Assembly: GCA_964642725.1 (NCBI GenBank)
Contig: CAZXQG010000001.1
Location: 152,786-216,785 of the forward strand
DNA from: JAGVPT01 sp964642725
Lineage (GTDB): Bacteria > Bacteroidota > Ignavibacteria > UBA10030 > UBA8401
Reading direction: 5' to 3'
DNA length: 64,000 nt
A program made the position numbers and the translations under genes. Below the pieces are notes generated by a model that saw nothing but the letters and a program-made list of their open reading frames with translations, did not search any database and had not been told where the DNA came from. Of this stretch, positions 17,694 through 28,700 are shown piece after piece; the stretch's first letter is position 1, and each line of letters opens with the position of its first letter.

Positions 17694-19796
17694 TTACTTT
17701 TTGCTTCCTAGAGAAATCATATTTGCGAACATGCGGAATGCCCCTTTATTTACTTCCTTCAATTCCCGGTACCACACATACGCGGTATACAAATATTGCC
17801 CTTTCCCATACTTGGCAAGAAGCAATCCCGTGTCTAGGGGCGGTTCACCGGGGTCTGATGAAGCTACAAGTTTTTCGTATTGCGCAGGAACACTCGCGGG
17901 CATGTACAGCGACCGCTCCTGCACCCAATCGTCCCAGGCAGTGGAGTCAATTGCGTTCGGAACATTGAAAAGAATGTTCTCCGGTTTAAGCACCGTCACC
18001 GGCGCAGTTTCAACCGTGATGCGGTTGCGTGAAATTGAGAACGGATAGGGGGCGTACTCGGGCTTCCATTCATCGGTACGTTGATACATCACGATCATCG
18101 TGCCGCCGTTTCTCGTATACTCCAGAAGGCGTGAGTTATTCTTCACCAAATCCGGGCGGAAAAGATATGCGCGGATATCGACGATGATGGCGGTATACGG
18201 CTGCAGGTCGCCGGACGACAAATCGCTCTCCGTGAGCAGACGGTGCGTCACGTTCAAGTCGCTTAATGTCTTGCTGAAGACATCATCGTAACTTTGAACA
18301 ACACCGACATTCAATCGGGGAGCGACGGCAATATCGAATTTCTTTATCAACACCGCTGCAGTATCGTCGTCAATGCACACTCGAATGGGGTACGCCCCCT
18401 GCACCAAAGCAGCCGGCGGGATGATTGTCACACTGTCCGTATACACGCTGTCTTCCCTTCCGATAACAAATACGCTGCCCAACGCATCCCATCCATTCGG
18501 CACAATTGCATTGACTCTTCCTGCGGCCTTGTTTGGAAAATAGTTTTTCACAGAAAAAGGAATTTTGAGCGGCTCATCCGTTACACGAAAAACTTCAGAC
18601 GAAAGCGAAAGCGTCTGCAGCGGAGCAACGTCCGCAAAGACGGGTATTTCCTCTGTCTCTCGCTTCCCTTCCCGTTCGAACGAAGCCCCGACGGTAATAA
18701 GCGGGGATGTCCGCATTTTTTCGTACAGATGACGAACTTTAGGATAGGTGAAACGAGCATCGCTCGCAACGGCAATTTCGTATACATCTTTTTTCTGATC
18801 CTCAAGTTTGCGGCTTGTCCATCCGGTGGGAAGGTTAAGCGTTGCGACGAGATTGGTAACCGGCATCAGCGGCTTTATTTCCATCGTAAACTTCTGATTC
18901 CGAACTACGATTGAATCCGACAGTGACACGGAAAGAATGGGCTGGGAAGGAATGAGAGGAAGCCGTGTTTCCTCCGGCGTGTGCAGGCCGCCGAGAAAAT
19001 CATTCCGCATATTTGCAAACGTGCCGCTTGAACGGACAAGAATGTACCGTGTTGAATCAAAAAATCTGCCGAACCTGCCGCTTGCAATAACTTTATCCAT
19101 TCCCTGTGTTCGGTGTTGAGCGAGTGCTTCCATCGCAAGTTGCACTGCGGTCTTACCGATCGGAAGAGTGTCGGTCGAGACGGCATTGACGACATCTGCT
19201 TTCAAGAGCGAATCCCGCTGAAAGAAAATCCGCATGAATAATTTCTTCGGCTGGAAAAGTCCAACACCCTCTTCCTTCAATTGCTCCGGATGATAGTTCG
19301 GATCCGCTGCAAGCCAAAATGCCTGCAGAGCCGCGATGCCTACGGCTTGATGGTTGCCGTGGCCGGAGGCGCTGTCGTGGTTCGTGAAGAGTACGTCCGG
19401 TTTCAATTTGCGGATGATATACACCAAACGTGCTACTGTGTTGTCTTTTCCCCAGAAGTCGAACGTCTCTTTGGCAGTCTTCGAAAAACCGAAATCGGGA
19501 AAGTTCAGGAAAAAAACGTCGGAGCCGATGATGTGCGCTGCCCGTTCAGTTTCTGCTGTTCGTAGAACGCCGAGGTCGGCATATAATTCCGGACCGATTT
19601 CGTTCTGTCCCCCTTCGCCGCGTGTAAAACAGACGGAATAGACCTTGACGCCGTATTTGTAACGATAGTATGCAAGCGTGGCGCCGTCTTCATCGTCGGG
19701 GTGAGCCGAAAGATTCATGATCGACGGAACATGCTGCGAAAAAACCACCGTCGAAAACACAACCGTACAAGAGATAATAATCAGAATTCTTTTCAT
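17694..19796 (-). CDS. Secreted PIG-L/LmbE family deacetylase
   Basis: The frame opens at 19847, but ATG 19796 begins a signal peptide (MKRILIIISCTVVFSTVVFS), giving 700 residues. The zinc-binding motif NLSAHPDDED (31-36) and the second metal ligand in SGHGNHQAVG (about 155) define PIG-L, whose members deacetylate N-acetylglucosaminyl groups. The remaining 430 residues are not part of the catalytic domain. They include beta-rich segments (LSVSLSDSIVVRNQKF; IPVFADVAPLQTLSLSSE) and a GATase-like end (YTAIIVDIRAYLFRPDL; GKGQYLYTAYVWYRELK). The gene heads an apparent operon with the ABC importer, suggesting uptake of a product of the extracellular enzyme. Confidence 0.85.
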   Translation of the reverse strand: MKRILIIISCTVVFSTVVFSQHVPSIMNLSAHPDDEDGATLAYYRYKYGVKVYSVCFTRGEGGQNEIGPELYADLGVLRTAETERAAHIIGSDVFFLNFPDFGFSKTAKETFDFWGKDNTVARLVYIIRKLKPDVLFTNHDSASGHGNHQAVGIAALQAFWLAADPNYHPEQLKEEGVGLFQPKKLFMRIFFQRDSLLKADVVNAVSTDTLPIGKTAVQLAMEALAQHRTQGMDKVIASGRFGRFFDSTRYILVRSSGTFANMRNDFLGGLHTPEETRLPLIPSQPILSVSLSDSIVVRNQKFTMEIKPLMPVTNLVATLNLPTGWTSRKLEDQKKDVYEIAVASDARFTYPKVRHLYEKMRTSPLITVGASFEREGKRETEEIPVFADVAPLQTLSLSSEVFRVTDEPLKIPFSVKNYFPNKAAGRVNAIVPNGWDALGSVFVIGREDSVYTDSVTIIPPAALVQGAYPIRVCIDDDTAAVLIKKFDIAVAPRLNVGVVQSYDDVFSKTLSDLNVTHRLLTESDLSSGDLQPYTAIIVDIRAYLFRPDLVKNNSRLLEYTRNGGTMIVMYQRTDEWKPEYAPYPFSISRNRITVETAPVTVLKPENILFNVPNAIDSTAWDDWVQERSLYMPASVPAQYEKLVASSDPGEPPLDTGLLLAKYGKGQYLYTAYVWYRELKEVNKGAFRMFANMISLGSKK

Positions 19797-19892
19797 GGAG
19801 TTAAGGCAAAAAGCGGTTAGGGGAAAATTTTTCTTTAATATATTCAATTATAGATCAATGAACAATCAACAATGAGCAATAAACAAATGATT

Positions 19893-19992
19893 CATCTGCG
19901 GAATCCTAATCTGCGCGAAATCTGTGTTGATCTGCGGAATCATATGCGAAATCTGTCCTAATCTGCGGAATCATATTCTGCGTCAATCGGAG
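19893..19992. repeat. Imperfect ATCTGCGGAATC repeats
   Basis: At least three copies of ATCTGCGGAATC and related GAAATCTG phrases occur in about 100 bases between the PIG-L gene and the glycosylase gene. They resemble dispersed noncoding repeats. No gene is seen in 19797-20023. Confidence 0.6.
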
Positions 19993-20023
19993 AAATCAAC
20001 AATTACCCCGTCTGACGTACGCG

Positions 20024-20452
20024 TCAAAGCCTTTCCCACTTTTCTACCTTACCGTCCACTACTTGAAAGAGCGGGTGCGCCTGTGGGAATGAAATATTCT
20101 TCAGTGCCAAGAATTTATCAGGGTCTCTTTTTTTAAGTTTCTTCTTGAGATGCTCAAACTCATATTCGAGCTGTCCTCTTGTGACATGTATCCTTTTCCG
20201 TGAACGTCTCTTGCCGATTTTCGTTCTATCAAATTCATAGCCTCGCTTTGCCGATTCGATGAACACTCCCATCAAATATCGGTCGATGGCCGGCACGCCG
20301 TTCTTTTGTGCTTTGAACCGTACTAATTGCGGATGATGCTTATAGCCTTTTGTCAAGCCTCGCAGAACTTTTTTCGCAAGAAGACTTTCGCGCCAAAGCG
20401 CAACGAGCCCTTTCGAATCGAGGTACTGCGGATGAATCGACCACAATCTCAT
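20024..20452 (-). CDS. Pyrimidine dimer DNA glycosylase family protein
   Basis: A 142-residue protein that begins MRLWSIHPQYLDSKGLVALW and continues with TKGYKHHPQLVRFK. This is the characteristic start of the Pyr_excise family, whose T4 member (DenV) is a DNA glycosylase/AP lyase for UV photoproducts. The C-terminal half is basic (IGKRRSRKRIHV, HLKKKLKKRDPDKF), suitable for DNA binding. It follows the cytochrome gene by 27 bases and may be co-transcribed with it. Bacterial members are poorly tested, so the exact lesion is inferred. Confidence 0.8.
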   Translation of the reverse strand: MRLWSIHPQYLDSKGLVALWRESLLAKKVLRGLTKGYKHHPQLVRFKAQKNGVPAIDRYLMGVFIESAKRGYEFDRTKIGKRRSRKRIHVTRGQLEYEFEHLKKKLKKRDPDKFLALKNISFPQAHPLFQVVDGKVEKWERL

Positions 20453-20479
20453 AAGCGGTATTTCAATGGAGCACGTGCA

Positions 20480-21037
20480 TTATTGCACATCCCAACGCTG
20501 ATTGGTGACCGGAGGAGCTGTCGGAGGTATGATAGAAATAAAGCCGTAACCTGCGGATCTGTGACAGCTGTTGCATGCATCAAGTGTCTCCCCGTACGCC
20601 GCCGTAAATGTTGAGCTCGTTTTAGAGACGATCGCCTGGCGCATAAGCGGAATCTGCGTTTCCTGAATGCTCTGAAGAACACCAGAAATATCAAGGCCAT
20701 TCTTGAACACGTGCAGCATTCTTGCTTCATCCATCGTCTCGCTCATTTTATCCAATTCATATGAAGCCAGGTCCCAGTTCGACGCCCCGATAGCGAACCA
20801 TAACTTGGCTGCATGAAGCTGGATCGTCGACATATAATCCCCCAATCCCGGCGCTTGTTGTTTGAGCTGGTCAAGCTGCTGCTGGAGATCTTTCAGAGAA
20901 TCTTGAAGCAACGTTACGACGGCCTTCAAATCCTGGGGGTGCGAATCATCCCCAGCTGATGCATTCTTTGATGAAAAAAGAACGCCGGCGAACAGCAAAA
21001 CTGCAACCGCCGCAATGACAACACTCCTCTTATCCAT
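20480..21037 (-). CDS. Exported monoheme cytochrome c'-like protein
   Basis: A 185-residue protein with an N-terminal export signal (VVIAAVAVLLFAGVL) and one heme c motif, CNSCH, at 155-159 near the C-terminus. The region between is predominantly helical (DLKAVVTLLQDSLKDLQQQL; HAAKLWFAIGASNW; ASYELDKMSE). A helical bundle with a C-terminal CxxCH is the architecture of class II cytochromes (cytochrome c'). GGAG lies eight bases before the ATG. The start is 13 bases after the ChrA stop, so the two are in one transcript. The role may be electron transfer or ligand binding, and the partner is unknown. Confidence 0.7.
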   Translation of the reverse strand: MDKRSVVIAAVAVLLFAGVLFSSKNASAGDDSHPQDLKAVVTLLQDSLKDLQQQLDQLKQQAPGLGDYMSTIQLHAAKLWFAIGASNWDLASYELDKMSETMDEARMLHVFKNGLDISGVLQSIQETQIPLMRQAIVSKTSSTFTAAYGETLDACNSCHRSAGYGFISIIPPTAPPVTNQRWDVQ

Positions 21038-21050
21038 GCGATCATCTCCG

Positions 21051-22250
21051 TTACATTAATCCTGCCAACGAACAAAACCATCCGAATACTGCTGCACCAA
21101 CAACAATCCAAGCAGCATGAAGATTCCATACTACGATAACTACTGCGGCAACAATAAAAATAGTCCACGAAGCCGGATTTACCAAGGTTGAAACCCCAAG
21201 CGTCAGGCAGACTGCGAGCATCAAACCAAGAGAGGCAGCATTGACACCGTCAAGAAAGCCGGCAGTCAGCGCTGATTTCCGCAGCTTCGGCACGAACGGA
21301 CGTATCGCAAGAACGAAGATGAACGACGGAAGGAATATCCCGACCGTCGACACCGCCGCGCCGGGAAATCCAAGAATCAAATATCCTATAAATGTTGCCG
21401 TCGAGAGAACAGGTCCGGGCGTGAATTGTCCGACTGCAATTGCATCAAGAAGCTGGGTCTGCGTAAGCCAGTGTCTCGCATCGACAAGTCCGCCCTGAAG
21501 GAACGCCGCGAGGACATATCCGCTTCCGTAAAGGATGGAACCGATTTTTAGAAAAAATAATCCAAGCCCCGACAGGGTAGGAGCCTTTGCCACTAGCTCA
21601 GGAGCCTTGGATGATACCGACACAAGCACTGCGGGCAAAGCCATCGCCAGCAATATCGGAAGAGGATGGTTCTTCAATCGATTTCGATTTCTCCACAGAA
21701 ATCCGAAAACGCCGGCCGCAGCCAGCAACACTATCGCATCTACCTTAAAATAATTCAATGTGCACACGACAGCGCTGACAATCAGTATGAAGCGGTTTTT
21801 GATCTGAGGTTTGCCGAGCCGGATTAGTGCGGCGAGGATAATGGCAATTACCGCCGAACGGATTCCCAAAACAAAATTACTGAATTGCGGAAACGAACCA
21901 TAGAGAACATAAAGGTGCGCGAACACCATGGAAATGGTAACAGCAGGAAGGATAAAGCAGACGCCTGCGATTACAAGGCCCTTCCATCCTGCTCGTATGT
22001 AACCGATATGGATTCCCATTTCGGTAGAGTTGGGACCGGGTATCATATTCGTCGCGCCGAGCAGGTCGAGGAAGTATTCGTGCGTGATCCATTTCCGCCG
22101 TCTCACGACCTCATCTTCCATCATTGCGATATGGGCTGCCGGTCCTCCAAAGGAAATTGTCCCAAGCCGCAGAAACAGAAGTGCGACTTCCCCCAAGACA
22201 TGGCTCGTACTTTGACGGACGCTATCGTTATCGTCCATTAATGACGGCAC
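21051..22250 (-). CDS. chrA: Chromate transporter family protein (ChrA, two-domain)
   Basis: A 399-residue membrane protein with the two homologous halves of the long-chain CHR family. The first has LRLGTISFGGPAAHIAMM and NMIPGPNSTEMG. The second has LKIGSILYGSGYVL and AVGQFTPGPVLSTATF. The repeated GGP/YGSG and PGP motifs mark each half. CHR proteins export chromate driven by ion gradients, though many members have not been tested. The start is taken as GTG 22250, which has an AAAGG upstream; ATG 22238 is possible. A cytochrome c'-like gene follows in the same operon. Confidence 0.87.
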   Translation of the reverse strand: MPSLMDDNDSVRQSTSHVLGEVALLFLRLGTISFGGPAAHIAMMEDEVVRRRKWITHEYFLDLLGATNMIPGPNSTEMGIHIGYIRAGWKGLVIAGVCFILPAVTISMVFAHLYVLYGSFPQFSNFVLGIRSAVIAIILAALIRLGKPQIKNRFILIVSAVVCTLNYFKVDAIVLLAAAGVFGFLWRNRNRLKNHPLPILLAMALPAVLVSVSSKAPELVAKAPTLSGLGLFFLKIGSILYGSGYVLAAFLQGGLVDARHWLTQTQLLDAIAVGQFTPGPVLSTATFIGYLILGFPGAAVSTVGIFLPSFIFVLAIRPFVPKLRKSALTAGFLDGVNAASLGLMLAVCLTLGVSTLVNPASWTIFIVAAVVIVVWNLHAAWIVVGAAVFGWFCSLAGLM

Positions 22251-22293
22251 TGGCTTACCTTTCGAGGATTAAACATAGAGAAGATTCGCGGCT

Positions 22294-22324
22294 CTCTGTG
22301 AAACAATTTTTTTGTTACACAGAG
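22294..22324. repeat. CTCTGTG / CACAGAG inverted repeat
   Basis: CTCTGTGaAACAA at 22294 faces TTGTTaCACAGAG ending at 22324 with one mismatched pair, around a T-rich loop. This sequence type is widely dispersed between genes in bacteria. It may serve as a weak terminator between the small membrane protein and chrA. Confidence 0.5.
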
Positions 22325-22358
22325 TGGCACAGAGATTCACAGAGTTCTACAATGTCGG

Positions 22359-22712
22359 TCACATAAGCCTTTGTTCTTTTTCCAGCCGCATCCAGTGAAG
22401 AAGTCTATGAGCGACCGGAGCAATCATGATCCCCGCGACAACAAGAAATATCATTCCCGAAAAAAGAGCATAGAAAGAAGCAAAAATTTTTCCGGCGGAA
22501 GTGTGTAATTCGTTCACCGGACCCATGCCTCCCAAAATCATTGAAGCATTCAGTAGCGCATCGATCAACGCCAAGCCCTCGGTGATGCAGTAGCCTGCGA
22601 TGCCCAACCCAAGGGAAACAAAAATGATTGCAGATGCAAAGAGCCAGTGGTAAAGCATCCGGCGGAGAAAATGCCTTCGTTCCAATAAGGGCTTTGAAGT
22701 GTGTTCGTACAC
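22359..22712 (-). CDS. Small membrane protein resembling a two-helix ion-channel pore
   Basis: A 117-residue protein starting at GTG 22712. Two hydrophobic helices (WLFASAIIFVSLGLGIAGY and FASFYALFSGMIFLVVAGIM) flank a pore-loop-like segment with NASMILGGMGPV. The arrangement outer helix, re-entrant loop, inner helix is that of Ion_trans_2-type potassium channels. The TVGYG selectivity filter is replaced by ILGGMG, so potassium selectivity should not be assumed. It has basic tails at both ends. It lies between the giant C25 gene and chrA on the same strand. Confidence 0.55.
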   Translation of the reverse strand: MYEHTSKPLLERRHFLRRMLYHWLFASAIIFVSLGLGIAGYCITEGLALIDALLNASMILGGMGPVNELHTSAGKIFASFYALFSGMIFLVVAGIMIAPVAHRLLHWMRLEKEQRLM

Positions 22713-22760
22713 GTGCTAGTCTTTAGTTGTAAGTTTTGCCTACTGTTGACTGTTTACTGA

Positions 22761-25700
22761 CTACCGCATCTTCACAAGCTTTTGCGTAGCGGCCGCTTGC
22801 TGCCCGTTCCCACTGACGACGACCCGGTAGAAGTAAACACCGTTGGCGATATCGTCTCCATCTTTATCCCTGCCGTTCCAATAGAGATTATCGTCGGAAT
22901 TAGTATAACCGTTGGTTCCGATATGAACCTTTGATGAAAAGTCGAGGTCCTGGATCAACCGCCCGGCGACAGTGTAGATCTTGATGTGGGCGCTCTGGGG
23001 ATTGCCGGCTCCGGAAAGCATAAACGTGAAGGTCGTCCCCTTGCGAAAAGGATTCGGTATATTATAGAGGTTCATCAACTCCATCTTGCTTGCGACCTCT
23101 GCCACGAGCACGGTGGTATCGGACGAATTCCCCGACACATCCTGGGCAAAATATTTGAAGGAATTCTCTCCATCCGGCAGGATCGGCTTCCAGACGACCT
23201 GAGACTTTACAGGATCAAACTGAATTCGTTCGGCCGAAGCGAAAGACACTTTTTCTCCGTTCAAGAAAATGAAGAAACTAGATGTGTCGGCTAAGGTTAA
23301 TGGAGCCGCATTGTCATCTTTCATCTGTAAAACCACGGTCGGAGCGACGCTCACAAAGTCGCCGTCAAGTACATGCGCACCGTCAAATGTGACGTCCAAG
23401 GTAGGCCTGACCGTATCCGCTATCACCGTGTAAGAAATGCTAAACGAATTATTAGACTTATCAATCTCCGGCAGTGTGCTATCAGGATCAATTTTAAAAT
23501 AGAACGAATGGCTGCCGTGTTTTCCTCGGCTGTCATATTGTGTTTGCACAATGGCAGAATCCTGTGCGTGTATCACGGGAAAAATTGTCTGCGTTAGCGT
23601 CCGGGGGAATCCACTGTCGTCTGTCAGAATTTCCGCCGTTACACTATCTGCATCTACTCCGCTGACATTAAACAGCTTCATCGATAAATTGGAGACTTCT
23701 CCTTCATGCATCGTCGTTTTCTGGACAAAAACGGTTGCCGGAGATAAGGCGAGTTCCGTCGGAGGTTGTGATGTAAGGGTCCATTGTTGAACCGATGGGG
23801 AAACTGCCGCATTGTTCTGCCGGAGAGTAAAGACAAGTTTCCCGTTCGGATATTGCCGGGCTGAGACATTTTGCACATTTAACGATGCCGGGTTAGTTGC
23901 CGATGCAACCGTGTCAACAGCCCCGCGCCTCGAAATTCCCGCAACAGCAATTGAGAAAGAAGAACCTGAAGGAACAATGCTTCGGACTGCTAAGTTTTTC
24001 CAAGATGCAATCGGACCGAATTTTTGGGTCACCACCGTACCGACAGATTCTTTGTGAAAATACGTTGTGTCGAGACTTGCTTTGCCCGTCGTGCTTAATT
24101 GATACGATTCGGGAACCGAACCGGAGACGGCTCCTTTCTTTCCGATGATTGCCCATGAATCGCGCCAGCCGATCTGATCGACAAACTTGCTGCCGATCAA
24201 TTTGTAGGCAGTGCGTGCCGACGTACTGAAATTATTTGAGCCTTCACCGATAATGACTGCAATAACATAAAATCCGGCGTGGACAGCATTGATGAACGAA
24301 GTCAATGAATCAGCCTGTGCAGGATTGGAATACAACCCAAACTGCCGTTGCGCAACGAGATTATAATTTGTATCCAGTACGGCAATATAATGGCACGTAT
24401 CGGGTGTGCCGGGAATGATGTTGATCCCATTCACTTCAATATCGCCAAAGTTCCCATCGGCAAAACCTGCAGAGACCACTCTGAAATGAGTAGGGGTATT
24501 TTGTATGTGAGCTCCTACGGCCTTCGAGTACGCCGCATGAACGAACGAATTTTCCGACCAGGCGATCGAATCAACCTGTCCTGTTGCACTCTCCGTGGTA
24601 TCTCCCTCAAAGAACGTTCCGACCGTCCAATCCTCTGTACCGTTTTCAACTTTTGCACGCCACCAGTTTCGTGTCATCTTGCGCAGCGAAGAAATGTCGA
24701 TTGAGGTCGAGAACTGACCCATTGTTGTGGTGAAATGCCTTGCCGTAGCAAAACTGTTCAGAGTGTCAATATCCAAAAGGATTTTCTTTACCCCGTTCCA
24801 CGTTTCCGCGGAAGGATTTAAAAGAATCATCGTAGGAACATACGAGACGCTGGAGGAAGTCGGTTGAAGTGCGGTAAAATCTGTAGTTGCAACGAAAAAG
24901 GAATTTGAGGCGGAATTATCATCTTTCGACGACTCTATAAATTTACTCTGCGGGTCAATCACAACACTGATTGTGTGTTCGCCCGCCTTCCCCTTGATTC
25001 CCGGATATACAACAACGGTATCTGAGATCAAGGGAAACGCAATTCGGAGCGTCCACGTTCTTATCGCTGAAGCCTGAAAAATTTGCTGCACAAGGATATC
25101 CACACTGTCGTACCGCGCGGATCCTGTACTATGAATGACAATCCGGGCAGGAATGCTGTCGATGGTATTGGGAACCGTTGCAGGAACTATGATGCTGTTG
25201 GGATCAATTGCAAGATTCGGCAGCAGCAGGGGAACAGTATCGGCAATAACTTTATAGGGAATGACGGCGGTATTATTTGATTTGTAATATTCTGTGATGA
25301 CATTATTAGGGTCGACCCGAAAAGTGAATGAATGGTCGCCTCGTTTGCCTTCGCTGTCGTACTGGATGAGAACACGAACGGAGTCTTGAGGGTTAACGAG
25401 AGGTGCAATTGTATTCTTGAGCGTTCGCAACGCTCCGCTGTCATCAGTGAGGATTGACACTAATACACTGTCCGCTGCCGATGGTCCCACGTTAAACACG
25501 CTGGCTCCTACGGTGATGATCTCTCCCTCCTGAAATGTTGACTTCTCCAACGACACTGTGTTTTGGGAAAGAACCAACTCCGGGGGTAATTGTGCTTTAA
25601 TGCTCCAGTCGCTTAAAACGGGAGAAGCCAGCGACGGACTTGCAACAAAATTGAATAGCAACCGTGCGCTGGGATACCGAACAGCTGATATGTTCTGAAG

Positions 25701-28700
25701 GTTCACTGACAACGAATCATAGGAAGCAAAGAGTGTATCGATCGTTCCGCTATTCGAATTGCCGAGCATCGATACGGTCAGCCGCGCACCTACAGGAACA
25801 ACTCGGTTGAGGGTAAGCAAATTCCAACTGCTTACCGGGCCTATGGCTGGAGTTGTTATGCTGCCGGAAGCTTCGTTTTGGACGATCGTTGTATCGAGAA
25901 TTGCCTTTCCCGTAGTGCTCTTTTTCCAAGACTCCTGAACGCTCCCAGGAATTGCTCCCTTTCTCCCAACAATGGCCCACGAATCCCGAAACTGCACAGA
26001 ATCGATGAGTGTACTCCCTATGCCGTGATATGCATTCTTTACAGCAGCGGTTATATTGGTCCAGCCGTCATTGATAATGACTGCAACAACAATCTCACCA
26101 TTAGGAATGGAGTTAAGAAATTGAGCAATGCTATCGGCATACGCAGCATGGCCGTAAAGATCATAGGTCCCCTGTTTGATCACTGTATCCGCACTCGGGT
26201 CGATAACAACGATAGAATGTCCTCTCGCCAAGGTGCTCGGCAGCTTATTGACTCCGTTAAATTCGACTGCTCCGAAATTCCCATCGAAGAACCCTCCGGA
26301 AATCCCCTGAAGCACGGTAGTCGTGTTTGCTATTTTTGAACCGCTCAGTGGAGAATAGAGAGTGTGAACAAAAGAATTTCCCTTCCAGCCGATGGAATCT
26401 ATTTGTCCAATAGCTTTTGAAGGATCTGTACCTTGATAAAACGATCCCGTTGACCAATTGCCCGAACTTGTCTGGAATTTTGCACGCCAATAATATCTCT
26501 TCGAATTTTGCAATGACGCGAGAGAAAACGATGTCGACACGACTCCCATCGGGACGCTCATCGCTAGCGGCTTTACCGGCGTCGAATAGTCGCTGAGGGT
26601 ATCAACCTCTAATGTAACAAGCTTGGTCGGGTCAAAAAGCTGTGTGGTCGGATTTAACAAAACGAGATGTGGAACCAACGCTACAGACATAGGCTGTGGC
26701 TGAACGATCTTAAAATCAGTTGATGAAACAAAAAAAGCTTTTGTCGCGGAATTATCGTCTTTTCTCAACTCTGTAATTTTGTTTGATGGATCGAGAGTGA
26801 CAACGACATCATGTTCGTCGGCTTTTTGCTTGATGGCGATGTTGACTGTCAATGTATCGAAGTCCAGTGCCATCGGCCTTCGCAGAAGCCATGACTGAAT
26901 CACCTGTGAGTGATACATATGTTGAATTTGAACATCAACGCTGTCGCTGGTAACGGATCCGTAATTAGCGTAGACAATATTAACTGCAGCACTGTCCTGG
27001 TCATCGGTCAAGACTGTGGGCAAAGAATTGATCAGGTTTGCCTGAATCGAGAGGTTAGGGACAAACGGAATCTTTAAGTCTACTGTTGGATCGCCGATCA
27101 GTGTATTATTAAACAACATGATCTGGTTCACGGTGCTCAGTCCCTGTTGGGATATTTGTCTGAGCTTCGCGGTCAAATGCGCTACCCCAACGCGAACGAT
27201 GGAGTCTTTCAGCATGGCAGAATAGAATATCGGCGGAAGCGATGTTGCAATGCTCTCATATCCTAACGAGGAGTTCCCGATATACCCGATCGCACTTGCT
27301 ACCGGTCCCACGATGAAGAGTTCGCTGAACGATTGAATCTGGGGCTCGGCAAACTTTCCAGTGGAGCAACCCATGTCGGTGATCAAGGGATACCGTCCGC
27401 GAGAATTTTTCAATTGAAGAGGATCGCCGATACTATTGTCCCACGTTTGAGTCCCGCTGTGGCCTATGTACGAAATAAAAACCCCGCCCGTTGAAATTGC
27501 ATCCTCTACCTGCTGCGTTGTAAACGGACCGAAATCGGATTGTGGGTTCACCGTCTTATAAAAATGTGTCGCAATGCCACCGATAGGGGCAGGAGCGACT
27601 AAGGTAGAGGCCACTTCGCTGTTCACTGATTTCAAAAGATCAATCTGCCCGGGAATCGTAGGATCGCCGCCGGTAAAGAACAAATAGTGTTTATTCCAAT
27701 CATCGCTCGGAGTTGTAATAGTAGAATTGTAGAATGAAAGATACTGGGTCAAATCCCCGGCATTGTTCATGGGAATTCGTCCGACATACATTTGCGGAAG
27801 ATTCATAACGGTGTCGAGAAGAGCATAGGCTACATCGCTGACCGGATACCCCACAGAGGGGACATAGTTGACCGCAGTGTAGTTTCCGAAATAGTATTTA
27901 TAGTCATACGACGCATCCCCAAGAAGGGTAAGGTAAGAAGGAAGAGGACTGGTCCATTGAAACGACGATTGCACAAAAGATTGAATCGCTTCTGCGGTCG
28001 GGTAGCCGAAACCAAATTCATCGAAGATGTCGTTGACACTGAACAAACGTGCATTCAGTTGTTTCGCTGTTACCACATTCTGCACATATTGGATTGCTTC
28101 AGAGTAAAATTTTGGATGAGTAATGGCGATGTAATCGGTTTGGCTCTTGTTCGAACGGAGTCCTGCAAAACCTTTTATCGTTGTAAAAACAGGAGTGTAA
28201 ACTTTTGATTGCGCCACAACAACGTACTGCTCCTGTGAACCCACAGTATCGCAGAACGTAACGGTGTACGGCGCAGAACCGGAGAGTTTATAGTTTGAGA
28301 TTCTCTCTGCCGTCGGTTTTATTCTATAGAGAAGGATATTCGACGATTGCAAGCCGGAAATTTGAACGTTCCGAAAATGCCGGTCGGTAAGAGTCCGGAA
28401 ATCGAAAAGTAGAGAGTCGCCTATCACTTTGAGCTGCCGGGGATATTCAATTTCAAACCAATCATAGATAATGTTGTTCGTTGTCGCAGCTGTCGGGTAC
28501 GAATACAATAACACGGAATTATATTTGGAATTTTTCAAAGAGTCTGCCAGAGTTCGCCCCCTTAAGACATTCTGCCCCCCAAGGTTGAGAGTCACGGTGT
28601 TCAAATCGTTCCCGTTGTTCATCCGAATCGCAATTTTATGTGCGGCCGAACTCACGTTGGCTCCCCAGCTTGCGATCTTTGCGTAGAGTGTCACACTATC

